Part shown: in pieces, positions 1 to 7,144 of the stretch
Layout of the letters: each line of letters starts with the position of its first letter
Position numbering within the stretch: position 1 is the first letter of the stretch
Source: UBA2336 sp037443645
Lineage (GTDB): Bacteria; Bacteroidota; Bacteroidia; Cytophagales; Cyclobacteriaceae
Direction: 5' to 3'
Length of the DNA stretch: 20,234 bases
Assembly (NCBI GenBank): GCA_037443645.1
Contig: JBBINY010000048.1
Span: forward strand, 1 to 20,234
Notes under the pieces: generated by a model
Told to the model about the DNA's origin: nothing
Seen by the model: the letters and a program-made list of their open reading frames with translations, nothing else
The model's database searches: none
Position numbers and translations under genes: made by a program

Positions 1-2
1 AT

Positions 3-77
3 TACGCAAAAAATAATAGAGAGAAGAATAAGCACGAGCGTTTGAGTGAAATTGCTTCAAAATTAAAAAACCGATAG
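3..77 (+). CDS. 3' end of an unidentified gene (partial)
   Basis: One frame is open from the window edge to a TAG at 75-77 and encodes about 24 residues, very rich in Lys, Arg, Asn and Glu, ending in SEIASKLKNR. Such a charged helical tail could end a regulator or a coiled-coil protein, but nothing identifies it. It points the same way as the large kinase gene that starts 37 bases later. Because only the tail is visible, it may also be a chance open frame. Confidence 0.4.
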   Translation, partial: YAKNNREKNKHERLSEIASKLKNR

Positions 78-100
78 CCTAAGGCTATTTCCTCATTTTT
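74..100 (+). terminator. Weak hairpin with T-rich tail after the partial gene
   Basis: ATAGCC (74-79) and GGCTAT (83-88) pair perfectly around a TAA loop, followed by a T-rich stretch ending in TTTTT at 96-100, with AAAAAA just upstream at 65-70. The first arm overlaps the TAG stop of the partial upstream gene. The stem is short and the T tract is interrupted, so this is at best a modest intrinsic terminator. Confidence 0.35.
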
Positions 101-114
101 AATCTAATCATCTA

Positions 115-3100
115 ATGGAAAGAAAGAAAAAGCAATCCATGATCAGCACCTACAAGCAGTTTATGGCGATAGGCTTCAATGGTGATGTTACCGACCCGCT
201 ACGAAAAATTGCGGATGAAATGATATTTGGATTTGGGACTGCCGTGGATGAAAAGTGTAAGGGCATTAAGGGTCTTTTAAACCTTCTTTCGATCCAGAAG
301 GAACAAAGTAAGGGTTTGGGAATCTCGTGGAGGATAAAACCTGTTTGGCATTACACTACTGCCGATGAGAATACTGCCGTGTTTGCCGATGACGTGTACC
401 TGTCGATTAAGACGGGAGAAGAAGTCGTAAAAATGTACTTGAGATTTTCAATGGTTTTAAGCTTTAGCGACAATCAATGGAAAGTGATTCACTGGCATGG
501 ATCCAAGCCCGAGAATGTGGAGAGTGAAAAAGATACCTGGGGCTTAGAAACCTGGAAGGAAAAGGCAGAGGCACTTGAAAAAGAAGTGGCAGAAAGAACA
601 GCCGACCTGGTTAAAAAAAACCGCGAACTCGAAATTGAAACGAGCCTGGAGCGCGTTCGGGCGGTGGCCATGAGCATGCGCAAACCCGAAGACCTGTTAG
701 ATATTGTCGAGGTGCTGTTTCGTGAACTGCAAACCCTTGGCTTTCGGGAGTTGAGAAACACCAATATCAATATTCACGATGACGATAAACGTTCATTTCT
801 CAACTACGATTATTCCGCTAAAGGAAAGAGCATTACTCCCTTTTCGTATGACGCACATCCCGTTATCAAAAAGTTAGTCAAGAAAGTAAGAAGCAATCCC
901 GATGCTTTTACTACCAGCTTCCTCAAAGGAAAGGAGTTGACCGACTTCAAAAATTTCCGGGAGAAGAATGGTGAAAAAACAGATGCCCAGCTAAAAAAGG
1001 CAGACGCTATCTATTACTATTTCCATTCTACGGGCACTGGCGCAATTGGCATCTCAAATCTTAAACCGGCAAGCCCCGAGCAAATTGAGATACTTAAACG
1101 GTTTCGGAATGTCTTTGGTCTGGCGTATAAAAGATACGAGGACATAACGAAAGCAGAAGCACAGGCAAGGGAAGCGCAGATTGAAGCAGCATTGGAAAAA
1201 GTGCGCGCCAGCATGATGGCCATGCACCAAAGTGAAGAGTTGCCCACCGTGATGACTGTGATCGCTGACCAAATGATTCAGCTCGGTATTCGCATAGATG
1301 CCGTTACGTTTATGCCCGTGAGTTCTGAGAAGGACCTCAATTTCTGGTCAGCTACCACAGCAAAAACATATCCTGTTAGAATCACAGTCCCTTATATCAA
1401 TCATCCTCTTTTTAACATCATTCATGAAGGGATTATTAAAGGGATTGACTTTACCACTTTCTTACTTTCGGAGGAAGATGTGCAACGGTGGTGGAAACAA
1501 TTCTATGAACAATCGAATGTTGGTCCTTCGGTAGCGCCCGAACGGAAAGCCTACATTGAAAGCACCGGGGGTTATGCCTCTTCTATGGCCTTCAGGAAAT
1601 ATTCAACCTTGAATATTGTCAATTATGCAGGCATTCCATTTTCTGAGGAAGAGAACAGTATTCTTATCCGCTTCGCCAATGTGTTCGAGCAATCCTACAC
1701 CCGCTTCCTCGATCTTCAAAAGGCAGAAGCTCAGGCACGGGAAGCGCAGATTGAAGCGGCATTGGAGAAAGTACGCTCACGCTCTCTCGCCATGCACAAG
1801 AGTGAGGAGTTGATTGAAGTAGTTAATGCTGTTTTTGAAAGATTTACAGAGTTGGGTATTGAGCACGATACGGCCATCATCAATACGACAAGTGAAGGAA
1901 CTCTCGAAACCACTTTATGGATTGCGACTAAGGGACAGAAGTATGCCAATAGTATTTTTTTACCGTACATAGATCACTCCATTACTAAAGACATCTGGAG
2001 CGCTTATGAGGCTGGCGAGGAAGCGCTTTGTAAGCGATATTCATTTGAGGAGAAGAACGAATGGTTTAAAATAGCCTTTGAGGTTTCAGGCTTTAAGTAT
2101 ATTCCGGAAGAGCGTAAGAATTACCTGCTCGGAGTTAAGGACTATGCCATATCCATTGTCTTCGGCAAAAACCTCTCTATGCAGGTAATTAGCTTTTCAG
2201 GGCACATCTTAGAGCTATCCGAACTTGAGGTGCTGAAACGATTCACCAAAGTTTTTGATCAGGCCTACACCCGTTTTCTCGATCTTCAAAAAGCAGAGGC
2301 GCAGGCAAGAGAAGCGCAGATAGAAGCTTCACTTGAAAGAGTGAGAAGCAAAACAATGGCCATGCACAGCAGCAAAGATGTGGGCGAAAGCGTGGCGGCC
2401 TTGTTTGATGAACTTACAACATTGGGCGTGCTCACGGCCATTGATCGTTGCGGTATTGGGATCATGCAACCCAATGAAAAAATGGAAGTATGGACGGCCG
2501 AGAAAACCGAAACAACTGAATTAACAATCGGCTTATTGGATATGAAGCAACATCCATTGCTGAAATCGGTTTATCAAAACTGGTCTGATAAGAGAGAGAC
2601 ATTTCAATACATACTGGAAGGAGAAGATAAAACCAATTATTATGAAGCCATCCGCAATCAGGCTGACTATGAAATCAGGAAAGACTACTTCTCTGCATAC
2701 GAAAAAATAGTTCATACTGATTTCTTTTTTAAGGAAGGTTGTCTTTATGTATTCTCTCATAACGAGTTTACAAAAGAAGCTTCATCCATTTTCATACGCT
2801 TCGTAAATGTGTTTGGTCAAACCTACACCCGCTTTCTTGATCTTCAAAAAGCAGAAGCGCAGGCAAGAGAAGCACAGATCGAAGCCTCCCTGGAACGCGT
2901 GCGAGCCAAAGCCATGGCCATGCACAGTTCGAAAGACCTGGCCGAAACCATTCACGCTTTTTATAGTGAGCTGGTATCCATGAACCTGACTCCGCGCAGG
3001 TGCGGCCTCGGCCTGATAAACAAGGAAACACATGAGGCGGAGCTTTCGAGTATGAATACAACTGAAGATGGCGTATCCGTGGAAGTGATCGGAAAATTTG

Positions 3101-4818
3101 TTTTAGCAGATCACCCGGTTCTCGAAGGAATCTATAACCATTGGCTGGAGCAGAAAGAATATCATCCCGTGCTGCGCGGAAATGAAATCAAAGAATATTA
3201 TCAACTGCTGCGCAAGCAGATGGCTTTCCCTGATTATCCGAGCGATGCCGTTCAATACGGATATTTCTTTTACTTTGAAGAAGGAGGTGTATATGCCTGG
3301 ACAGAGAAACCACTGGAAGAAGATGAACTGAAAATTTATAGGAGGTTTACATCGGTATTGAGTCTCACCTACAAGCGCTATAAAGACCTGAAAGATGCTG
3401 AAGCCCGTGCCAAAGAGGCCGTGCGCCAGGCATCACTCGACCGGGTGCGAGCTGAAATCGCCAGCATGCGCACCGTGAATGACCTCGACCGCATCACACC
3501 TTTAATATGGAGAGAACTCACTACGCTGGGCATTCCGTTCGTGCGCTGCGGAGTGTTTATTATGGATGAATCGGAGGAACAAATCCAAACGTATTTATCT
3601 ACCCCCGATGGACGAGCCATTGCCGCCTTCAAACTTCCCTACGAATCCACGGACAGTCTGGCTGAGGCCGTTGCCAATTGGCGCGAGCGAAAAATGTACG
3701 CTACCCATTGGGTGGAACGGGATTTTTATACGCAGGCCGACACACTCTTGCAGCAAGGCGCAATTACATCGCGCGAGCAGTATTTGAACACGATCCCGAA
3801 GGAAGGCATTCACCTGCACTTCCTCCCGTTTTTGCAAGGCATGTTGTATGTAGGAAACACTTCGCCTTTAAAGCGGGATGATTTACAGTTAGTACAATCG
3901 CTGGCCGATGCATTCTCTACCGCTTACGCGCGATACGAAGATTTCAACAAACTGGAGGCCGCCAAAAAGCAGGTAGAAAATACCTTGTCGGATTTGAAGC
4001 AGGCACAACAGCAGTTGGTGCAAAGTGAGAAGATGGCATCGCTCGGTGAGCTTACGGCCGGCATCGCGCATGAAATTCAGAATCCGTTGAACTTCGTGAA
4101 TAATTTTTCGGAAGTAAGTAACGAGCTTATGGATGAGCTTATCAAAGAGTTGGCAGTGGGCAGTAAGCAGTCGGCAGACGAGCTAATGACTGATATAAAG
4201 CAGAATCTGGAAAAAATAAATTTCCACGGCAAGCGCGCGGGCGACATTGTAAAGAGCATGCTCCAACACTCACGCAAAAGCACCGGCCAAAAAGAATTAA
4301 CCGACATCAATGTTTTGTGTGATGAATACTTGAGGCTAGCTTATCACGGCCTACGCGCGAAAGACAAATCTTTCAATGCAAAGTTTGAGATGGATTTTGA
4401 CCCTGCACTCCCTAAACTGAATGTGGTGCCGCAGGATATCGGAAGAGTGATTTTGAATTTGATAACGAATGCATTTTATGCCGTGAATGCTCGCGCGAAT
4501 AACTACCAACCAACAACTACCAACAAGCCCTACACTCCAACAGTAACAGTTTCTACAAAAAAAGCAGGTGATACAATTGAAATAAGCGTGAGTGACAACG
4601 GCCCCGGCATTCCCGATTCCATCAAAGAAAAAATCTTCCAGCCTTTTTTCACCACCAAACCCACCGGGCAAGGAACGGGACTGGGATTGAGTTTGAGTTA
4701 TGATATTGTGAAGGCGCATGGCGGGGAGATAAAAGTGGAAACCCAAGTTGACGAAGGAAATCCCGACTCATTCGGGAAAGGAGAAGGAACAGCGTTTATA
4801 GTTCTCCTGCCAAAGTGA
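115..4818 (+). CDS. Soluble hybrid-sensor histidine kinase with SnoaL-like head and six GAF-like modules
   Basis: A 1567-residue sensor kinase without signal peptide or membrane segment, so probably cytoplasmic. Residues ~8-135 resemble a SnoaL/NTF2-like domain (ending around FSDNQWKVIHWHG), followed by a coiled coil. Then come six similar ~150-residue modules, at roughly 196-345, 377-535, 567-725, 757-911, 943-1092 and 1125-1275. Most are joined by near-identical linkers of the type AEAQAREAQIEAALEKVR. I call them GAF-like from their size and position, not from a clear motif. A final coiled coil (~1277-1305) leads to the H box with phosphoacceptor His1319 (GIAHEIQNPLNF). The ATPase part has the N box Asn1452, the G1 box at Asp1494 (DNGPGIP) and the G2 box near 1518-1525 (GQGTGLGL), so the catalytic core is intact. 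The likely partners are the response regulators at 5681 and 6055. The start at 115 is the first ATG; 139 is also possible. Confidence 0.9.
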   Translation: MERKKKQSMISTYKQFMAIGFNGDVTDPLRKIADEMIFGFGTAVDEKCKGIKGLLNLLSIQKEQSKGLGISWRIKPVWHYTTADENTAVFADDVYLSIKTGEEVVKMYLRFSMVLSFSDNQWKVIHWHGSKPENVESEKDTWGLETWKEKAEALEKEVAERTADLVKKNRELEIETSLERVRAVAMSMRKPEDLLDIVEVLFRELQTLGFRELRNTNINIHDDDKRSFLNYDYSAKGKSITPFSYDAHPVIKKLVKKVRSNPDAFTTSFLKGKELTDFKNFREKNGEKTDAQLKKADAIYYYFHSTGTGAIGISNLKPASPEQIEILKRFRNVFGLAYKRYEDITKAEAQAREAQIEAALEKVRASMMAMHQSEELPTVMTVIADQMIQLGIRIDAVTFMPVSSEKDLNFWSATTAKTYPVRITVPYINHPLFNIIHEGIIKGIDFTTFLLSEEDVQRWWKQFYEQSNVGPSVAPERKAYIESTGGYASSMAFRKYSTLNIVNYAGIPFSEEENSILIRFANVFEQSYTRFLDLQKAEAQAREAQIEAALEKVRSRSLAMHKSEELIEVVNAVFERFTELGIEHDTAIINTTSEGTLETTLWIATKGQKYANSIFLPYIDHSITKDIWSAYEAGEEALCKRYSFEEKNEWFKIAFEVSGFKYIPEERKNYLLGVKDYAISIVFGKNLSMQVISFSGHILELSELEVLKRFTKVFDQAYTRFLDLQKAEAQAREAQIEASLERVRSKTMAMHSSKDVGESVAALFDELTTLGVLTAIDRCGIGIMQPNEKMEVWTAEKTETTELTIGLLDMKQHPLLKSVYQNWSDKRETFQYILEGEDKTNYYEAIRNQADYEIRKDYFSAYEKIVHTDFFFKEGCLYVFSHNEFTKEASSIFIRFVNVFGQTYTRFLDLQKAEAQAREAQIEASLERVRAKAMAMHSSKDLAETIHAFYSELVSMNLTPRRCGLGLINKETHEAELSSMNTTEDGVSVEVIGKFVLADHPVLEGIYNHWLEQKEYHPVLRGNEIKEYYQLLRKQMAFPDYPSDAVQYGYFFYFEEGGVYAWTEKPLEEDELKIYRRFTSVLSLTYKRYKDLKDAEARAKEAVRQASLDRVRAEIASMRTVNDLDRITPLIWRELTTLGIPFVRCGVFIMDESEEQIQTYLSTPDGRAIAAFKLPYESTDSLAEAVANWRERKMYATHWVERDFYTQADTLLQQGAITSREQYLNTIPKEGIHLHFLPFLQGMLYVGNTSPLKRDDLQLVQSLADAFSTAYARYEDFNKLEAAKKQVENTLSDLKQAQQQLVQSEKMASLGELTAGIAHEIQNPLNFVNNFSEVSNELMDELIKELAVGSKQSADELMTDIKQNLEKINFHGKRAGDIVKSMLQHSRKSTGQKELTDINVLCDEYLRLAYHGLRAKDKSFNAKFEMDFDPALPKLNVVPQDIGRVILNLITNAFYAVNARANNYQPTTTNKPYTPTVTVSTKKAGDTIEISVSDNGPGIPDSIKEKIFQPFFTTKPTGQGTGLGLSLSYDIVKAHGGEIKVETQVDEGNPDSFGKGEGTAFIVLLPK
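1150..2940 (+). repeat. Reiterated ~560-bp sensor modules with near-identical linker DNA
   Basis: The same ~93-bp linker recurs in frame at 1150-1242, 1720-1812, 2290-2382 and 2848-2940, spaced 570, 570 and 558 bases. A diverged copy lies at 3391-3486 and a shortened one near 631-699. The copies encode AEAQAREAQIEA followed by a Leu-Glu-x-Val-Arg helix and an MAMH turn. The sensor modules between them are far more diverged than the linkers. This suggests strong constraint or gene conversion on the signalling helices. Confidence 0.8.
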
Positions 4819-4822
4819 AAAT

Positions 4823-4845
4823 GTTTTAACTTTAGAAATTAAAAC
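4823..4845. promoter_or_regulatory. Inverted repeat ahead of the toxin-antitoxin pair, possible operator
   Basis: GTTTTAA (4823-4829) and TTAAAAC (4839-4845) form a perfect 7-bp inverted repeat around CTTTAGAAA, ending nine bases before the antitoxin ATG at 4855. The inner bases continue the dyad imperfectly. It also contains TAACTTTA, one base off the Bacteroidota -7 consensus TAnnTTTG. Type II antitoxins often bind such a palindrome over their own promoter, but binding here is inference. Confidence 0.35.
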
Positions 4846-4854
4846 GAAACGGTT

Positions 4855-5085
4855 ATGAAAGCAATAGAAACTACCGCATCATTTGATGAGAAAGGTCAGC
4901 TAAAGGTTGATAAAAGCCTGAACCTGAAAAACAGAAAAGTGAAGCTCTTAATACTGCTCGAAGAGAATGAACAGGAAGAGTGGCATCAATTTTCAAGCGA
5001 TTCCCTCTCTGCCGCCTATGGTGAAAATGAGCCTCAATACACCTTGGATATGGTTAAGGAACCTAACCCTGGCTATAACCAATGA
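4855..5085 (+). CDS. Small antitoxin-like protein of a type II toxin-antitoxin pair
   Basis: A 76-residue protein starting MKAIETTASFDEKGQLKVDK. This opening resembles short antitoxin-like proteins (the DUF2281/VapB-like style 'IETTATIDEKGQL') in which a small beta-rich N-terminal segment precedes a disordered acidic tail. The middle (RKVKLLILLEENEQEE) and the acidic, Pro/Asn-containing C-terminus fit a toxin-wrapping antitoxin. It starts 36 bases after the kinase stop. Its own stop overlaps the ATG of the toxin-like gene by the ATGA arrangement at 5082-5085, typical of coupled translation. The likely role is neutralising the downstream MazF/PemK-like protein and binding its own promoter. I infer this mainly from the partner; the family assignment alone is moderate. 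Confidence 0.7.
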   Translation: MKAIETTASFDEKGQLKVDKSLNLKNRKVKLLILLEENEQEEWHQFSSDSLSAAYGENEPQYTLDMVKEPNPGYNQ

Positions 5086-5633
5086 AAAGTGGCGAGGTTG
5101 TCCTGGCGAACTTGCCACAAGCTGATGGCGGCCTTAAGCTCAGGCCCGTTTTATTACTAAAGCAATTACCCGGACACAATGATTTTCTGGTTTGTGGTAT
5201 TTCTACGCAACTTCATCAATTCATCAATGACTTCGATGAGCTGCTCGATGAGCGATCTGGCAGTTTCAAACATTCAGGGCTGCGGCAAGCGTCCATTATA
5301 CGCTTAGGCTTCTTAGCGGTCTTACCCGGAAACAAAATTCCTGGCAAAATCGGTAAAATTGACTCAGAGCTTCATTGGGAAGTTGTTAACAAGGCTGGCA
5401 AATTATCTTACGAGATGATGGCCACCGAGTTAACAAATATTGGTAACTGCATTCCTGAGTTAATCAAAGAAAAAATCTTTTCCAAATGGATGCCTTTGGC
5501 GCAACCGTTCTTTACCACCATCCTGATAGCTATCGGGACAACCGGTCAAGGGACAGGCCTGGGGTTGTCCATTAGTTATAACATCACCACAAAAGGGCAT
5601 GAAGGGAAATTAAAAGTGGAAAACACAGGTTAG
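5082..5633 (+). CDS. MazF/PemK-like toxin fused at its C-terminus to a decayed histidine-kinase ATPase fragment
   Basis: A 183-residue ORF. Residues 1-~110 match the PemK/MazF endoribonuclease style: GEVVLANLP at 4-12, the catalytic-type Arg21-Pro22 in KLRPVLLL, CGIST at 38-42, and SGLRQASIIRLGFLAVLP near 65-82. Family members usually end at about 110-120 residues. Here, residues ~119-183 instead read like the end of a kinase ATPase domain: IPELIKEKIF, then PFFTT, then TGQGTGLGLSISYN, then KLKVE. The same order occurs at the end of the kinase at 115-4818. The relic lacks the N box and the G1 aspartate and has two in-frame insertions, so it cannot be a working ATPase. The likely toxin activity is mRNA cleavage, if the altered tail is tolerated. 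A relic that became the toxin's C-terminus after cassette insertion is the simplest reading. Confidence 0.75.
   Translation: MKSGEVVLANLPQADGGLKLRPVLLLKQLPGHNDFLVCGISTQLHQFINDFDELLDERSGSFKHSGLRQASIIRLGFLAVLPGNKIPGKIGKIDSELHWEVVNKAGKLSYEMMATELTNIGNCIPELIKEKIFSKWMPLAQPFFTTILIAIGTTGQGTGLGLSISYNITTKGHEGKLKVENTG
5437..5633 (+). pseudogene. Remnant of a histidine-kinase ATPase domain (3' end only)
   Basis: This stretch, read in the toxin frame, encodes the last ~65 residues of a HATPase_c domain in the same order as kinase residues ~1497-1560. The relic and the kinase share the 17-base run ATCAAAGAAAAAATCTT, but most other codons differ. Relative to the kinase, the relic has about 7 extra codons after KEKIF and about 5 extra after PFFTT, both keeping the frame. 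No N box, H box or sensor part remains. It most likely comes from a second, lost kinase gene that once sat directly before the response regulator at 5681. Confidence 0.65.
5521..5538. repeat. REP-like palindrome TCCTGATAGCTATCGGGA inside the kinase relic
   Basis: The 18 bases form a near-perfect palindrome: GATAGCTATC is perfect and one outer pair is T/G. The element lies exactly where the relic has extra codons compared with the kinase at 115-4818. The related form CCCGATAGCTATCGGG is, from memory, a frequent palindromic repeat in Cytophagales genomes. It is the only copy I found in this window. Confidence 0.55.
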
Positions 5634-5680
5634 TGTTGCCACCAAATTTATCATTAACTTACCCATTAAATAGTTGGCCA

Positions 5681-6058
5681 ATGAAAATCTTAGTCGTGGA
5701 TGACGAGAAGGACATCCAACCACTTTTTGAGCAGTGCTTCAGAAAGGAAATCAAAAATAAAGTGGTAGAGTTTGTATTCACTTTTTCTGGCGAAGAGGCG
5801 CTTACCCATTTAAATCAATGGCAACACGAAGCCGTATTGATTTTATCCGACATTAATATGCCTGGCATGAGCGGCTTGCAATTATTGGAGCGCGTGAAGC
5901 AGAAGTTCGTAAAGCCTCCGCCCATAGTCATGATGATCACAGCCTATGGTGATTCAGAAAATCGAAAAATAGCGGAAAACTTTGGAGCCGATGATTTCTT
6001 AACCAAGCCCATTGATTTCCCTAAGCTCAAAGAAAAATTAAACTTGTCCAACGGATGA
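5681..6058 (+). CDS. Single-domain response regulator (CheY-like receiver)
   Basis: A 125-residue receiver domain with no output domain. It has the acidic pair Asp7-Asp8 (VVDDE), phosphoacceptor Asp57 (LSDINMPG), Thr87 (MITAYG) and Lys109 (TKP), so all key receiver residues are present. I chose ATG 5681 because MKILVVDDE is the canonical receiver start; the frame is open back to an ATG at 5633, but that would add 16 unrelated residues. Its stop overlaps the next ATG at 6055-6058 (ATGA), indicating coupled translation with the receiver-cyclase. It could serve as a phosphate carrier or sink between the large kinase and the cyclase, or act by protein contact. Confidence 0.9.
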   Translation: MKILVVDDEKDIQPLFEQCFRKEIKNKVVEFVFTFSGEEALTHLNQWQHEAVLILSDINMPGMSGLQLLERVKQKFVKPPPIVMMITAYGDSENRKIAENFGADDFLTKPIDFPKLKEKLNLSNG

Positions 6059-7095
6059 CGAAGATATTAGTAGCCGATGATGAGGTTGATCTTGAAATGC
6101 TCATCAAGCAGAAATTCCGGCAGAAAATTCGTGAACAACATTACGAATTTGTTTTTGCTGTAAACGGAAAGGATGCTTTAGAAAAAATCAAGCTACATCC
6201 GGATGTGGATATTGTGTTAAGCGATATCAACATGCCGGAAATGGATGGCCTTACCTTGCTGAGCCGCCTAAACGAGTCCAGTCCGCTTATAAAGGCCGTT
6301 ATTGTTTCTGCCTACGGAGATATGGATAACATTCGCACCGCCATGAACCGCGGTGCATTTGATTTTATTACCAAGCCGGTGAATTTCGATGACCTGGAAC
6401 TAACCATGGAAAAGACGATTCAGCATGTCAACCAGTTGAAGGATACGCTGAAGGCTATCAAGGAAAACAATATCCTGAAGATGTATGTAGATGAAGCGGT
6501 GCTGAATTTCATGGGTAGCCGTGAATTCGAATCGTCTATCATGACCAATGAAACGATTGAGGCCACGGTGGCCTTCATTGATATCTGTGGCTTTACAGCT
6601 ATCAGTGAAAAGGAAGCACCCGATACCGTAGTAAAAATTTTAAATGATTATTTCGATATCATTGTAAAAGAGATAATCTTACAAGGCGGCTATATCGATA
6701 AATTTATCGGGGATGCCATCATGGCGGTTTTCCGTGGTGACTATCATTTAGACAGGGCATTGGATGCCTGCCTGGCGGTGCGGAACAAAATAGCGTCACT
6801 CCCTGAATTAAGCGCAACGGTAACCTATGTTCCAAAAGTGGCTATCGGTATCAACAGTGGTGAGATGATTTCCGGAAATATCGGTTCGGAATCTCTGAAG
6901 CGATTGGACTACACTGTAATTGGGGATACGGTGAACACCGCGCAGCGTTTACAATCCGTGGCAGCTCCCGGTCAAATCATTATAAATGAGCAGGCTTTCA
7001 ATAAAATCAAGGAGTCGTTTAATTGTAAAAAGGTAGGTGAGGTGAGCCTGAAAAATAAAACTAAGCCGGTGGTTATTTATAATGTGATGGATTGA
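6055..7095 (+). CDS. Response regulator fused to a class III adenylate cyclase
   Basis: A 346-residue protein. Residues 1-~120 are a receiver with Asp57 (LSDINMPEMDG), Ser85 in the Thr/Ser position (VSAYG) and Lys107 (TKP). A helical linker (~120-165) leads to a cyclase homology domain (~165-346). Metal-binding aspartates are Asp176 (FIDICGFTA) and Asp220 (KFIGDAIMAVF). Lys216 and Thr287 (DYTVIGD) are the purine-selecting pair seen in Thr-type (class IIIb) adenylate cyclases. Asn294 and Arg298 (NTAQR) are the transition-state residues. All catalytic residues are present, so phosphorylation-controlled cAMP synthesis is the likely function. It closes the kinase/receiver operon. Confidence 0.92.
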   Translation: MTKILVADDEVDLEMLIKQKFRQKIREQHYEFVFAVNGKDALEKIKLHPDVDIVLSDINMPEMDGLTLLSRLNESSPLIKAVIVSAYGDMDNIRTAMNRGAFDFITKPVNFDDLELTMEKTIQHVNQLKDTLKAIKENNILKMYVDEAVLNFMGSREFESSIMTNETIEATVAFIDICGFTAISEKEAPDTVVKILNDYFDIIVKEIILQGGYIDKFIGDAIMAVFRGDYHLDRALDACLAVRNKIASLPELSATVTYVPKVAIGINSGEMISGNIGSESLKRLDYTVIGDTVNTAQRLQSVAAPGQIIINEQAFNKIKESFNCKKVGEVSLKNKTKPVVIYNVMD

Positions 7096-7144
7096 GCTTA
7101 AACCGGCTAGCTAATTTTTCTATTCAATTCATCATTTTTTCATT

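Noticed and set aside
74..88. CCGATAGCC/GGCTAT as a diverged copy of the GATAGCTATC palindrome at 5521-5538
   Set aside because: Only the GATAGC core is shared and the dyad differs, so a common origin cannot be supported.
5633..5680. Upstream ATG 5633 as the start of the response regulator
   Set aside because: It adds 16 residues unlike a receiver domain; ATG 5681 gives the canonical MKILVVDDE start.
7064..7119. AGCCGGT (7064-7070) and ACCGGCT (7102-7108) before a short T run, as a terminator of the cyclase gene
   Set aside because: The loop would be 31 bases and spans the stop codon; too weak to call.
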